Below, piece by piece: positions 12,003 through 23,388 of a stretch of 64,000 nucleotides of DNA. Position 1 is the first letter of the stretch. Every line of letters starts with the position of its first letter. A model generated the notes under the pieces. It was not told the DNA's origin. It was given only the letters and a program-made list of their open reading frames with translations, and did not search any database. The translations under genes and the position numbers were made by a program. The stretch comes from Euphorbia lathyris (Eukaryota; Streptophyta; Magnoliopsida; Malpighiales; Euphorbiaceae), in NCBI RefSeq assembly GCF_963576675.1, contig NC_088911.1:75731256-75795255 (forward strand), read 5' to 3'.

Positions 12003-12412
12003 GATGGGGATGTTCATATGAGACATGAAAACAAGGATGAAGTTGATAATGTTATTGAGTCCAGGGAGGATGATGTGAATGAATATGGACGTATAAAGGG
12101 TGATGATATACTTGATTTCGAAAAAAAATTAAAACTGAATGCATTTTGAATGATGATGACAATAAGGATGAAGATGAGGAGAATGAAAACTATATTAATG
12201 AGAATGAAGATGATGGTGATGAGAAGGAATGTGAGGGTAATGGACATGATGTTGATGTTAAAGAGAGTCTTGATGGTGGTGATCATAATGACGATGATGT
12301 AAATAATGCTGATGATGTTAATAAGTTCATTATTTCACAGAGGAAATTTCATATATATGTTGAAGAGGAGTTTCTACTAGCAACGAGGATGACGATTATC
12401 TCTAATGTATGA
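12003..12412 (+). pseudogene. Acidic (Asp/Glu/Asn-rich) reading-frame remnant
   Basis: A GAT/GAA-rich stretch encodes a highly acidic low-complexity peptide. The longest open piece is 12,146-12,412, containing blocks such as EDEENENYINENEDDGDEKE. The same run opens in another frame at 12,003-12,120, so a frameshift near 12,120-12,146 (an A-run) has broken it. Acidic linkers of this kind occur in plant transposon-encoded proteins, but no diagnostic domain is seen. Function unknown. Confidence 0.35.
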
Positions 12413-13048
12413 AAATTGTGATTTATTCAATTTTTATCGTTTCTATGTTTTTCTAGCTTTTTGGACAAAAAAATTTAGAATTATTTTGGATCTCTATATT
12501 TGAAGTCGAATATAGCTAAAGAATGTAGATTGTTATTGGATTACATAGATCGAAGTTTGAATAGAGATTTCTGATTTGAAAATGCTTTTTCTACGCAATT
12601 TTTTTTATCGAGAGCTTGTGTGGTTTGACTTTTGATATGGAAGGTATATGAGATTGTTTTACTTAGTTATAGTATCTCGAAGACACTCTAGTTTATTCTC
12701 TAAAAATAATATAAATAATTTACTAACCACTTAAGACATTAAAATATATGTCGTCTTCAACAACACTCCTCACACTCACCATCTTATTTATATTTTTATT
12801 ATTTAAATTATTATCCAATCACCAATAAGAAGAGGAGATAGACTTCTTAATAAAAAATTATTAATAAAAAAATGAAATAAAGATGATAAAAAGACTCATG
12901 AATAATGAGGAGAAAAATGAAACTCTTAGTGATTTTAGGATCAATTAAAAATATTTTGGAGTTGAATTTTGGCACAAATCTCTCAAAATTAACAAAGAAA
13001 ATTTTGGGTGATTATATTGTTTGATATTTTAAGAAATGATGAAAGACA
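12413..13048. other. AT-rich spacer before the foldback MITE
   Basis: No gene is seen. The stretch is AT-rich, with long A/T runs around 12,840-12,900. It leads directly to the target duplication of the MITE at 13,049-13,057. Confidence 0.5.
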
Positions 13049-13197
13049 ATAATAATAGGGTAAATTCCAAAAAAAAAACCCCTGTGGTTTGGCCGATTTC
13101 CAAAAAAACCCTTGTGGTTTGTTAATACAAAAAAAGGACTGTGGTTTGCGCCGTTACCCGAAAAACGGAAAATGGCTTAACGGTGTTAAAGTGCTGA

Positions 13198-15487
13198 TGT
13201 AACCCCCTCACTTGGATCACATGATATCTCACACAATATCAGTTATAGACATGCTTTCAATTCTCAATCATATAAACTTCAATCTCATATAAACTTTACA
13301 TATTATACATAAGAGAAAGCATTTACAATACACGTTTAAGTCATTATCCTACATAGAGGATTTACAAAACTCAAGTACATCACAAGACTCCAAAATGCCT
13401 AGATGAGAATGGACTGACACTGCCGGTGCGACCTTAAGCAAGAAGAACTCCACCTAACCTGTAAAATCTGTTGGCAAGGGGTGAGCTGCCTACTCATTAA
13501 ACATATTACGCATATATGTATATACAAAAGTAATGTAAAGAGCACAAATCAAAATATATCATCAGTACCAAGTTAGAATTTATTCACCTGTTTCATTTAT
13601 TATAGTAATACTTATTTTAAAAAGGCCTTGCTGTACTTAGACAATATATATAAAATGGTCCTTGGGCCCAATCTGTATTCCGGCTCACTAAATTCGGAAT
13701 ACAATCATCTGTGCTACGGAGGAGTTACACTCACTCACGTACTCATATATCTCAACACATGTGCTTCCGGCTCACAATATTCGGATAGCACTCTCAACTT
13801 GGACCATTTCACATATCCATCTAAGCAAGCTCATATTCATTTATAATCCAACCATTATTCAGTTCCAGTATGTGCACAAGGCTTAACATGCCGTATTTAC
13901 GCATAACACTGTAACATACTCAATTATAACACTTTCTTATCAATCATGACGTATCATAAACACTCAAACATTATCCACATCATTCACATCAGATTCAACC
14001 ACATCTCACAGTCAACAAGTCACAAGGCACAATACATTCATACACATATATAAGCAATATGCTTACCGTCGCACTTGGTTCGATCTATTCAACACGATCG
14101 GGTGTGCGTTCAATTGCACCTTGCCCTCCTAATGTCACATAACATTGATACAATTAGACTTAACATAAACTTAATGAAAATAGAAACTAAGGAATGCTAT
14201 ATGATTTACAAGACACTAATGCCACAAAGTTCATGCAATCTAATCCTTTTGTCTTAGATCATCACATGACCTACTTGCACACATTCTGCCATAACTTTCT
14301 GTATATGAATCCAAATGCCCTGATTCTTGAACCTACTGAAACTAGACATATATGGGTAGAACATATCCAAAATTCACATTAATATCACCTCTGCACAATA
14401 TATGGCATGCAAAATGATTCTGTCCTGTTTCCAGCTAAGAAACAGACTACCCAGCTTTGCCTCTACCATAATGCACTCAACCTAGCTCACACTAAGTACA
14501 ATGGATTTCCAAATCCTTTTACAGACATATACTTAAAGTAGTTAGAAACACTTTTGTATAAAGAAACTTTCTCCAATTCGGACTCTAAGATCCTCAAAAT
14601 GCTACATCAACATGGCTGCCTCACATGACATTCAATTTCGAGGCAGTCATGATCCATCTAGGTTTTCTTCCTCTATATATGGAATTAAAGTCCCATATTT
14701 TACAGAGGGTTTCATAACACATATAGGAACATAGTTTATTCTTTATGTATCTTCAAATTCGAACAATATCAATATGAAAAACATGCTCCAAAATGACGGA
14801 AAGCAGTACCCTAGATTTCTGTTTAGGGCACTTGATACATATCTTTCATTTGGACAGCCTATAACCACTTCAAACAACACCAAAACTCAACAAACTCAAT
14901 AATAGCTCATCCACAACAACTCCTATCATCATACCTAGGTATTTCATAATCTCAAACTCATAGAAAACAAGCTAAAACAACATACTAACCTTCAAGTTGT
15001 GTCTATCACCTAGTATGCTTCCTAACTTAACTTGTTTGGCTTGACAATGGAAGAAATTGGAAGAGTTTTCTTTGGAGGATGTTAGGGTATGAAAAGGGAA
15101 AGTTTGCTGAAGCTTTGGTCGAAATTGTGGCTGGAAAGCATAAAGAATGAGTTGTGTACATCCATTTGAAATGAAGAGGTGCATTTTGTCTCAATCTTGG
15201 GTGACATCATGCTTAAGTGAGGTGCTTGTTCACAAAACTCATTTCCAGCCCTCCACAAGTCTAATTTAATCAATTAAGGACATGTTCATTCATTCATTTA
15301 AGTCCTAACTCAATTAACCAATCGTTACATCTTAATGACACACTAATCGTCTACTAATCGCATGATAATCGCATTATGCATACGAAACTTCCGATGCCAA
15401 TGAGATGAATCTAAAATGTATGTATTCAATCATGAAAACATATATGAATGTGGGAAGATGTATATGTTAGGGTTTAGGGATGTTACA
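13198..15487 (-). repeat. 3' LTR of the Tekay gypsy element
   Basis: 2,290 bp, TG...CA ends, adjoining the polypurine tract at 15,488. It is nearly identical to 20,422-22,713; the length difference is one TA in a short TA run near 13,645. Open frames inside it are duplicated exactly in the other LTR and are not genes. Confidence 0.95.
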
Positions 15488-15504
15488 GTTCTTCCCCCCT
15501 TAAA
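15488..15504 (-). other. Polypurine tract of the Tekay element
   Basis: The minus strand reads CTTTAAGGGGGGAAGAAC directly before the 3' LTR start. This is the expected plus-strand primer for reverse transcription. Confidence 0.8.
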
Positions 15505-15522
15505 GAATTTCGTCCCCGAAAT

Positions 15523-18147
15523 TCACTTACCAGAAGCTTCAAATAGGTAAGGATATTGTGTCCTCATATTTTCTTCTACCTCCCAAGTTGCCTCATCAAG
15601 TGTTTGATTATGACTCCATCTCACCTTAACCATTGGAATTTCACGATTTCTGAGTCGTTTCATTTCTCGTCCCAAAATCTCTAAAGGTTGCTCACGAATA
15701 GTCAAGTCTGTGTTCACTATTGCAATCTCAGGTTCAGGAATCATATGACTTGGGTCTGATCTATATATTCTTAATACTGACACATGAAATACATCATGTA
15801 TTAAAGACAATTCTGGTGGTAGAGCTAACCTATAAGCCAATGGTCCAACTCTCTCAATGATCTCATAAGGCCCGATGTATCTTGGATTCAACTTCCCTCT
15901 TCTGCCAAAACGAACTATTCCTTTCCATGGAGATATTTTTAAAAACACTTTATCTCCAACTTTATATTCCATCTCCCTTCGGTGCTGATCCACATAGGCT
16001 TTCTGACGTTCCTGTGCAGCTTTTAAATACTTCTTTATGACATTGATCTTCTCAACAGTTTCCTGGACTAACTCAGGTCCTTCCAATTGTCTCATTCCTT
16101 CAACATCCCAACATATAGGGCTTCTACACGGTCTTCCATATAGTGCCTCATAAGGTGCCATGCCTATACTTGAATGATAACCATTATTATAAGCAAACTC
16201 CATAAGAGGTAAATGTATATCCCACTCACCTTGGAAATTAAGAACACAAGCTCTCATCATATCCTCTAAAGTCTGAATAGTTCTTTCCGATTGTCCATCT
16301 GTCTGTGGATGAAAGGCTGTACTGAAATGCAATTTTGTTCCCAATGAGTGCTGTAAACTGCCCCAAAATCTAGATGTAAATCTAGGATCACGATCTGAAA
16401 CAATAGATATAGGTACTCCATGCAACCTCACTATTTGTTCCACATAAAGTCTAGCCAATTTATCCATCGAGTCTGTCTGTTGAACCGGTAGAAAGTGAGC
16501 AGATTTCGTAAGTCTATCCACTATCACCCATATACTATCGTGTCTACGCCTTGTTCTTGGTAATCCCATCACAAAATCCATAGTGATCCTCTCCCATTTC
16601 CACTCTGGTATGGTTAAAGGTTTTAGTTTTCCCACGGGAGCTTGATGCTCAGCTTTAACCTGTTGACATGTCAAACATTTGGAAACAAAATCAGATACAT
16701 CTTTCTTCATTATAGGCCACCAGTAAAAAGGTCTCAAATTTCTGTACATCTTTGTCATTCCTGGGTGCATAGCATAAGGAGAATTATGTGCTTCCTGTAG
16801 AATTTCTGATCTTAAATTTGCTACATCTGGAACACATAATCGACTACCTATCATCATAGTTCCATCATCTTCCACAGAAATATCAGGTCTTTTACCTTGT
16901 TGTACATGATCTCGCATTTTCTGTAAATAAGGATCATGCCATTGTGCTTCTTGGATCCTTTCTTTCAAATCTGGTTTTACTCGTAGTGTAGCCATCAAAC
17001 CTGTTACTTCATTTACTTCTAACTGCACATCCATGGCTCGCATCTCCACTAGTGAATTCAAACTATAATTCTTCATACTAGCCACAATATCAACACTCTT
17101 TCTACTCAAAGCATCTGCAACCACATTAGCTTTTCCTGGATGGTAATCTATTGTACAATCATAATCTTTTAATAGCTCAATCCATCTCCTTTGTCTTAGG
17201 TTCAACTCCTTTTGTGTAAAGATGTACTTCAAACTCTTGTGATCAGTGAGAATCTGAAATGTCTCCCCATATAGGTAATGTCTCCATACCTTCAATGCAT
17301 GGATGACTGCTGCCAACTCTAAGTCGTGTGTGGGGTAATTCATTTCATGAGGTCTCAGTTGCCTAGAAGCATATGCAATGACTTTCCCATTTTGCATTAG
17401 AACACATCCCAAACCTTGTCCCGAGGCATCTGTATAAACAACAAAGCCACCACCTTCAGAAGGTAACACTAACACTGGTGCAGAAGTCAATCTCTTCTTT
17501 AGTTCCTCAAAGCTTTGGTGACATTTATCATTCCATTGGAATACAACTCCTTTTCTTAGCAATTTAGTTAATGGACCTGCAATCAGAGAAAACCCCTCTA
17601 CAAATCTCCTGTAGTAACCAGCTAACCCAAGAAAACTCCTAAGCTCTGTAACGTTCTTTGGCGGTTCCCATTCATCAATAGCTTTAATTTTGGAAGGGTC
17701 GGGTTGAACCCCTTCACCTGACACCACATGACCAAGGAATACAACTTCATCCATCCAAAATTCACATTTGCTCAGCTTTGCATACATCTGATTATCTCGT
17801 AAAATTTTCAAAACAATTCTCAAATGTTGTTCATGCTCACCCACAGTCCTTGAGTACACTAGGATATCATCAATGAACACCATAACAAACTTATCTAGAT
17901 ATGGCTGAAAAGTCTTGTTCATTAATGCCATGAAAGCTGCAGGAGCATTAGTCAAGCCAAAAGGCATCACAAGAAACTCAAAATGACCATACCTTGTACG
18001 AAAAGCAGTTTTAGGTATGTCAGCTTCTGCAACTCTCAACTGCCAATAGCCCGATCGTAGATCAATCTTTGAAAAATGACGAGCTCCTCTAAGCTGATCT
18101 AGCAAATCATCAATCCGAGGCAATGGATACTTGTTTTTCACTGTCAT
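15523..18147 (-). CDS. Gypsy pol: RT, RNase H, integrase, chromodomain-like tail
   Basis: This is the main part of the gypsy polyprotein (874 residues), in frame with 18,157-19,677 but cut off from it by a stop. It begins inside the RT fingers ([14 protein letters not shown]); the RT catalytic motif is FIDDILVYS near residue 90. RNase H starts at [14 protein letters not shown] and holds the LTDHKSL motif. Integrase follows: the zinc-binding HPGM...H and CLTCQQ pattern, then the DDE core with [16 protein letters not shown] and the Glu in DGQSERTI. The C-terminus has [13 protein letters not shown] and a VKVRW...TWE chromodomain-like end, the Tekay/Del pattern. The listed methionine is not a biological start. 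Apart from the upstream stop this long frame is intact. Confidence 0.92.
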   Translation of the reverse strand: MTVKNKYPLPRIDDLLDQLRGARHFSKIDLRSGYWQLRVAEADIPKTAFRTRYGHFEFLVMPFGLTNAPAAFMALMNKTFQPYLDKFVMVFIDDILVYSRTVGEHEQHLRIVLKILRDNQMYAKLSKCEFWMDEVVFLGHVVSGEGVQPDPSKIKAIDEWEPPKNVTELRSFLGLAGYYRRFVEGFSLIAGPLTKLLRKGVVFQWNDKCHQSFEELKKRLTSAPVLVLPSEGGGFVVYTDASGQGLGCVLMQNGKVIAYASRQLRPHEMNYPTHDLELAAVIHALKVWRHYLYGETFQILTDHKSLKYIFTQKELNLRQRRWIELLKDYDCTIDYHPGKANVVADALSRKSVDIVASMKNYSLNSLVEMRAMDVQLEVNEVTGLMATLRVKPDLKERIQEAQWHDPYLQKMRDHVQQGKRPDISVEDDGTMMIGSRLCVPDVANLRSEILQEAHNSPYAMHPGMTKMYRNLRPFYWWPIMKKDVSDFVSKCLTCQQVKAEHQAPVGKLKPLTIPEWKWERITMDFVMGLPRTRRRHDSIWVIVDRLTKSAHFLPVQQTDSMDKLARLYVEQIVRLHGVPISIVSDRDPRFTSRFWGSLQHSLGTKLHFSTAFHPQTDGQSERTIQTLEDMMRACVLNFQGEWDIHLPLMEFAYNNGYHSSIGMAPYEALYGRPCRSPICWDVEGMRQLEGPELVQETVEKINVIKKYLKAAQERQKAYVDQHRREMEYKVGDKVFLKISPWKGIVRFGRRGKLNPRYIGPYEIIERVGPLAYRLALPPELSLIHDVFHVSVLRIYRSDPSHMIPEPEIAIVNTDLTIREQPLEILGREMKRLRNREIPMVKVRWSHNQTLDEATWEVEENMRTQYPYLFEASGK

Positions 18148-18156
18148 TCTATTTAA

Positions 18157-19677
18157 TTATCTGTAATCGATACACAATCGCATACTATCATCTTTCTTCT
18201 TCACAAATAATACAGGTGCTCCCCACGGTGAAGTACTAGGTCGTATAAACCCCTTCTCAAGTAGTTCTTCTATTTGTTTCTTCAATTCTTGTAATTCCAT
18301 TGGAGCCATTCTATATGGAGCAATTGATATAGGAGATACTCTTGGCATGGTCTCAATAGGAAAATCAATCTCCCTATGAGGTGGTAATCCTGGTAGTTCA
18401 TCTACGAATACATCTGCAAAATCTCTCACCACTGGAATATTCTCTAATTTTCCTCCATCCTCCCTAGTGTCCACAACATGAGCTAAATATGCCTCACACC
18501 CATTTCTAATCCATCTGATTGCTTGAATTGCAGATATTAAACAAGACGGCACAACCTTTCTCTCCCCAACAAATAACACAGTTGACTCTGAAGTAAAATG
18601 TAACACAACTTCCTTTGAACAACAATCAACTTTAGCTTCATATTTACATAGCCAATCCATCCCCAAAATAATATCGAATTCTCTAAACCCCATAACTACT
18701 AAATCTATAGGGAACTCACCTCCCCTCACTTTTATAGGACAATCTCTCAGAACCTGATTTACAATAACATTATTCCCAACTGGTAGGATAACTCCCACAT
18801 CATATCCTAATGGTTCTACCTTCCCATTTATTTTCAATATAAACTCAGGTGTTATGTATGAATGAGTGGATCCAGGGTCAATCAAAACAAAAGCTAAGGT
18901 ATCAAGGATAGAAATTGTACCGGATATAACCTCTGGTGCTGTTTGAGCTTCACCTCTCGTCATATTGAAGGCTCTATTTCGTGGTAAAGTTTGTGTCTGT
19001 CCGCCCATAGGAGCATCATGTCTACCCCATCTACCTCCTCCTCGACCTCTGCCTCTGCCTCTATCCACTCCAGCTGTACCACCTCCTATATTAGACTGAG
19101 GTTGAACTCTCTCTCCTCTATCAACTAACAAGGGACAATTATTACGATAATGGCCTGTTTCTCCACACTCAAAACATGTACCCTTCTTAAATGAACCATA
19201 ACACTCTCCTGTGTGAGATCGGCCACATCTGCCACAAACCAGGGAAGGTCCCCAACACTCACCTCTGTGTACCCGTCCACATGTCTGACAAGCTGGAAAA
19301 GATGTTGTTCTCGCTCCTCCTCTATACCCACTATTAAACCGACCACCTAAAAATCTGTTACTACCCACAGATGGAGCACTACTCAAAACATCTCCAAATC
19401 CGCCCCGTGATCTAGTCCCACCACGATGGATACTACTACTACCTCTAAATTGTTGAGAATAGCCTCTAGAAGAAACTGAGAATCCACCTCTCTTTGTTGG
19501 CCTGCTAGACTGGCCTTCTGTATCAAATCTAGCCCTTTTAGTTACAAAAAGTTGTTCTTTATCTTTCACAATTTCCTCCGCTCTGAGTGCAGATTCTACT
19601 AACAATCTAAAGCTCGTTTCATGTGCATGAATCCCCATTCTAACATCTGGGTGTAGACCATGTTCAAACTGGGACAT
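18157..19677 (-). CDS. Gypsy gag C-terminus, protease and start of RT
   Basis: 506 codons. The first part is the end of gag, with an Arg/Gly/Ser-rich linker and three Cys/His knuckles: [24 protein letters not shown] and the classic [14 protein letters not shown]. The aspartic protease follows ([11 protein letters not shown]), then the RT N-terminus ([27 protein letters not shown]). The frame ends at a TAA (18,154-18,156), one codon after CIDYR, where this family usually has Gln; the same frame then continues as the downstream pol. The 5' end overlaps the gag frame by about 80 bp, and the switch marks a one-base frameshift in an A run near 19,675-19,680. Confidence 0.9.
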   Translation of the reverse strand: MSQFEHGLHPDVRMGIHAHETSFRLLVESALRAEEIVKDKEQLFVTKRARFDTEGQSSRPTKRGGFSVSSRGYSQQFRGSSSIHRGGTRSRGGFGDVLSSAPSVGSNRFLGGRFNSGYRGGARTTSFPACQTCGRVHRGECWGPSLVCGRCGRSHTGECYGSFKKGTCFECGETGHYRNNCPLLVDRGERVQPQSNIGGGTAGVDRGRGRGRGGGRWGRHDAPMGGQTQTLPRNRAFNMTRGEAQTAPEVISGTISILDTLAFVLIDPGSTHSYITPEFILKINGKVEPLGYDVGVILPVGNNVIVNQVLRDCPIKVRGGEFPIDLVVMGFREFDIILGMDWLCKYEAKVDCCSKEVVLHFTSESTVLFVGERKVVPSCLISAIQAIRWIRNGCEAYLAHVVDTREDGGKLENIPVVRDFADVFVDELPGLPPHREIDFPIETMPRVSPISIAPYRMAPMELQELKKQIEELLEKGFIRPSTSPWGAPVLFVKKKDDSMRLCIDYR

Positions 19678-20315
19678 TTTGCTTCTTCTGTAGCCACATT
19701 TGCAGGTGCATATTTGGCTAAAGTGTTAAACTTAAGCTCGTATTCAGCCACAGACATATCCTCCTGCATAAGGGTCAAAAACTCTGTTTGTTTCCTATCT
19801 TTGTATATCTTTGACATGTACTTATTAGTGAACAACTTCTTGAAAATATCCCATGTTATTTCAGTTCTAATTCTTGTCCTTTTTATAGATCTCCACCATT
19901 CTAAAGCTTCACCAGTGAAAAGATTAGAAACATATTTGACCATTGAGTCCAGACGACACTCTGTGTTCTCAAGTACATCTTCAATCTTGGCCCACCATTT
20001 ATCAGCTATATCAGGATCTGTGCTACCCTCAAACTCTGTTGCACCCATCTTTTTAAGCCTTTCAAAATTTTTATCAAAGATTGGCGCATCTCGACGAGCT
20101 TGAACACGTGGCTGAGGCTGACCTTGAGCCAAATAGATTCCCATCATCTGTTCAAACTGGTTGTAACCCTGAGGATACCCTGCATGTTCTGAAGCTCCTA
20201 TATGTTCTGAGCCCCCAGACTCATGAACACGACCAACTGAACCATGACTAGACATATGACCGGATTGTCCATTCTCACCATCAGACTCCATAACCCTACA
20301 TGACCATGTCAACAT
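19599..20315 (-). CDS. Gypsy gag N-terminus (capsid region)
   Basis: This frame starts at an ATG (20,313-20,315), 87 bp inside the primer-binding site. After a Gly/Ser/His-rich leader it shows the Retrotrans_gag (PF03732) core: [18 protein letters not shown], the WW pair in [21 protein letters not shown] and the FNTLAKYAP motif. The capsid match ends at ATEEAK; the last about 25 residues are out-of-frame readthrough, because the polyprotein continues in the other frame from about 19,677. Gag alone could still be made, but not the full Gag-Pol unless ribosomes shift frame at the A run. Confidence 0.9.
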   Translation of the reverse strand: MLTWSCRVMESDGENGQSGHMSSHGSVGRVHESGGSEHIGASEHAGYPQGYNQFEQMMGIYLAQGQPQPRVQARRDAPIFDKNFERLKKMGATEFEGSTDPDIADKWWAKIEDVLENTECRLDSMVKYVSNLFTGEALEWWRSIKRTRIRTEITWDIFKKLFTNKYMSKIYKDRKQTEFLTLMQEDMSVAEYELKFNTLAKYAPANVATEEAKCPSLNMVYTQMLEWGFMHMKRALDC

Positions 20316-20401
20316 GCTTTAGCATAAGAAAATATGATTATGTGGTCTTACCCTAGGAATCCAAAACAAGTCATACACAACCAAATCCCTAGGAAAGTAG
20401 A

Positions 20402-20416
20402 CCCGCTCTGATACCA
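20402..20416 (-). other. Primer-binding site of the Tekay element
   Basis: The minus strand reads TGGTATCAGAGCGGG, five bases inside the 5' LTR, matching the 3' end of initiator tRNA-Met. Confidence 0.9.
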
Positions 20417-20421
20417 CTAAA

Positions 20422-22713
20422 TGTAACCCCCTCACTTGGATCACATGATATCTCACACAATATCAGTTATAGACATGCTTTCAATTCTCAATCATATAAA
20501 CTTCAATCTCATATAAACTTTACATATTATACATAAGAGAAAGCATTTACAATACACGTTTAAGTCATTATCCTACATAGAGGATTTACAAAACTCAAGT
20601 ACATCACAAGACTCCAAAATGCCTAGATGAGAATGGACTGACACTGCCGGTGCGACCTTAAGCAAGAAGAACTCCACCTAACCTGTAAAATCTGTTGGCA
20701 AGGGGTGAGCTGCCTACTCATTAAACATATTACGCATATATGTATATACAAAAGTAATGTAAAGAGCACAAATCAAAATATATCATCAGTACCAAGTTAG
20801 AATTTATTCACCTGTTTCATTTATTATAGTAATACTTATTTTAAAAAGGCCTTGCTGTACTTAGACAATATATATATAAAATGGTCCTTGGGCCCAATCT
20901 GTATTCCGGCTCACTAAATTCGGAATACAATCATCTGTGCTACGGAGGAGTTACACTCACTCACGTACTCATATATCTCAACACATGTGCTTCCGGCTCA
21001 CAATATTCGGATAGCACTCTCAACTTGGACCATTTCACATATCCATCTAAGCAAGCTCATATTCATTTATAATCCAACCATTATTCAGTTCCAGTATATG
21101 CACAAGGCTTAACATGCCGTATTTACGCATAACACTGCAACATACTCAATTATAACACTTTCTTATCAATCATGACGTATCATAAACACTCAAACATTAT
21201 CCACATCATTCACATCAGATTCAACCACATCTCACACTCAACAAGTCACAAGGCACAATACATTCATACACATATATAAGCAATATGCTTACCGTCGCAC
21301 TTGGTTCGATCTATTCAACACGATCGGGTGTGCGTTCAATTGCACCTTGCCCTCCTAATGTCACATAACATTGATACAATTAGACTTAACATAAACTTAA
21401 TGAAAATAGAAACTAAGGAATGCTATATGATTTACAAGACACTAATGCCACAAAGTTCATGCAATCTAATCCTTTTGTCTTAGATCATCACATGACCTAC
21501 TTGCACACATTCTGCCATAACTTTCTGTATATGAATCCAAATGCCCTGATTCTTGAACCTACTGAAACTAGACATATATGGGTAGAACATATCCAAAATT
21601 CACATTAATATCACCTCTGCACAATATATGGCATGCAAAATGATTCTGTCCTGTTTCCAGCCAAGAAACAGACTACCCAGCTTTGCCTCTACCATAATGC
21701 ACTCAACCTAGCTCACACTAAGTACAATGGATTTCCAAATCCTTTTACAGACATATACTTAAAGTAGTTAGAAACACTTTTGTATAAAGAAACTTTCTCC
21801 AATTCGGACTCTAAGATCCTCAAAATGCTACATCAACATGGCTGCCTCACATGACATTCAATTTCGAGGCAGTCATGATCCATCTAGGTTTTCTTCCTCT
21901 ATATATGGAATTAAAGTCCCATATTTTACAGAGGGTTTCATAACACATATAGGAACATAGTTTATTCTTTATGTATCTTCAAATTCGAACAATATCAATA
22001 TGAAAAACATGCTCCAAAATGACGGAAAGCAGTACCCTAGATTTCTGTTTAGGGCACTTGATACATATCTTTCATTTGGACAGCCTATAACCACTTCAAA
22101 CAACACCAAAACTCAACAAACTCAATAATAGCTCATCCACAACAACTCCTATCATCATACCTAGGTATTTCATAATCTCAAACTCATAGAAAACAAGCTA
22201 AAACAACATACTAACCTTCAAGTTGTGTCTATCACCTAGTATGCTTCCTAACTTAACTTGTTTGGCTTGACAATGGAAGAAATTGGAAGAGTTTTCTTTG
22301 GAGGATGTTAGGGTATGAAAAGGGAAAGTTTGCTGAAGCTTTGGTCGAAATTGTGGCTGGAAAGCATAAAGAATGAGTTGTGTACATCCATTTGAAATGA
22401 AGAGGTGCATTTTGTCTCAATCTTGGGTGACATCATGCTTAAGTGAGGTGCTTGTTCACAAAACTCATTTCCAGCCCTCCACAAGTCTAATTTAATCAAT
22501 TAAGGACATGTTCATTCATTCATTTAAGTCCTAACTCAATTAACCAATCGTTACATCTTAATGACACACTAATCGTCTACTAATCGCATGATAATCGCAT
22601 TATGCATACGAAACTTCCGATGCCAATGAGATGAATCTAAAATGTATGTATTCAATCATGAAAACATATATGAATGTGGGAAGATGTATATGTTAGGGTT
22701 TAGGGATGTTACA
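20422..22713 (-). repeat. 5' LTR of the Tekay gypsy element
   Basis: 2,292 bp with TG...CA ends, flanked outside by the GCTGA duplication at 22,714-22,718 and inside by the primer-binding site. It should carry the promoter for the minus-strand transcript. A TATATA-type motif is visible near 21,897-21,907, but the LTR has several TA-rich stretches and the true box cannot be chosen by eye. Confidence 0.95.
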
Positions 22714-22744
22714 GCTGACGTGGCACAGGGGTAAAATTGAAAAT

Positions 22745-23085
22745 TCGAATTTTTTTATTTTTTTTCCTCTCTCTCATCTTATTCTTCTCTCCTCTTCTTC
22801 CTTCTTCTCTCCTCTTCTCATTCTTCCTTCTTTTCTTTCCAGAAATCTGGAAATTTCCAGATTTCTGGAATCCAGAAATCTGGAAAATTTCCAGATTTCC
22901 GAAGAAATCTGGAAATCAGAAATAAAAAAAGAATAGAAGAAAAAAAGAAGAAGAAGAAGGAGGAAGGAGAAGGAGAAGGAGAGAAGAAGAAGAAGTGAGA
23001 AGAAGTAGAAGTAGGAGGAAGAAGAAGAAGGAGGAGGAAGAAGAAGGAGGAGGAGAAGAGAGGAAAAAAAAAAATTCGAATTTCC
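22745..23085. repeat. Purine/pyrimidine foldback core of the MITE
   Basis: A pyrimidine-rich arm (22,755-22,838, CTTCTTCTCT-type) is followed by tandem palindromes (22,837-22,925) and then a purine-rich arm (22,926-23,072, AGAAGAAGGAGG-type), bounded by inverted AATTCGAATT motifs. The two arms can pair with each other. Long open frames here on both strands, rich in Ser/Leu/Phe or Glu/Lys, result from this composition and are not genes. Confidence 0.8.
22837..22870. repeat. Perfect 34-bp palindrome
   Basis: Half-site TTCCAGAAATCTGGAAA followed by its exact reverse complement. A second, slightly imperfect palindrome of the same unit (CCAGAAATCTGG...) follows at 22,871-22,925. Confidence 0.9.
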
Positions 23086-23388
23086 AACCTTACCCCTTTC
23101 CACGTCAGCAGTTTTAACACCGTTAAGCCATTTTCCGTTTTTCGGGTAGCGGCGCAAACCACGGTCCTTTTTTTTGTATTAACAAACCAAAAGGGTTTTT
23201 TTGGAAATCGGCCAAACCACAGGGTTTTTTTTTGAAATTTACCCATAATAATATTGATTTTGATTTTATGCTATTTTTATTTTCTATATAATATAATAGG
23301 AGGGTTTGGAAGTACCTATAACTGAGATACCAAATTAATATAATAAAAAACTATAGTATATATCTCGCCTCCGCCGCTCTCCTCACCT

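Larger units (their letters stand above)
13198..22713 (-). mobile_element. Tekay/Del-type Ty3/gypsy retrotransposon, full length
   Basis: This 9,516-bp element inserted into the MITE, with a perfect 5-bp target duplication GCTGA (13,193-13,197 and 22,714-22,718). LTRs are 2,290 and 2,292 bp, starting TGTAAC and ending TTACA. Internal order on the minus strand is primer site, gag, protease, RT, RNase H, integrase and a chromodomain-like tail, then polypurine tract. The integrase C-terminus resembles the Tekay/Del chromovirus lineage. The LTRs differ by about four substitutions (near 13,869, 13,914, 14,009 and 14,440) and one TA unit, by eye, so the insertion is very recent. Despite this, the polyprotein has one frameshift and one nonsense codon. 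Confidence 0.93.
13058..23244. mobile_element. Mutator-like foldback MITE, split by a gypsy element
   Basis: The two ends are long inverted repeats, GGGTAAATTCC... at 13,058 and its inverted copy ending at 23,244. Each runs through a GTGGTTTG.C-type block and an AAACGGAAAATGGCTTAACGG block to a GCTGACGTGG motif (at 22,716 and in inverted form near 23,100). Identical 9-bp flanks ATAATAATA (13,049-13,057 and 23,245-23,253) fit a Mutator-superfamily target duplication. Without the gypsy insert the element is 666 bp, with arms of about 180 bp and a palindrome-rich centre. No transposase. Similar GGGTAAATT MITEs are widespread in plants. Confidence 0.8.

Noticed and set aside
13628..15273. Several 60-72 codon frames in the left gypsy LTR
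   Set aside because: Repeated identically in the right LTR (20,881-22,499); LTR sequence, not genes.
20402..20416. tRNA-like match (TGGTATCAGAGC)
   Set aside because: Primer-binding site only, with no cloverleaf. The same holds for 8,102-8,116 and 57,128-57,142.
22774..23246. Long minus-strand open frames of 127 and 142 codons rich in Ser, Leu and Phe
   Set aside because: They arise from the purine-rich foldback arm of the MITE; low complexity, no domain, overlapping in several frames.
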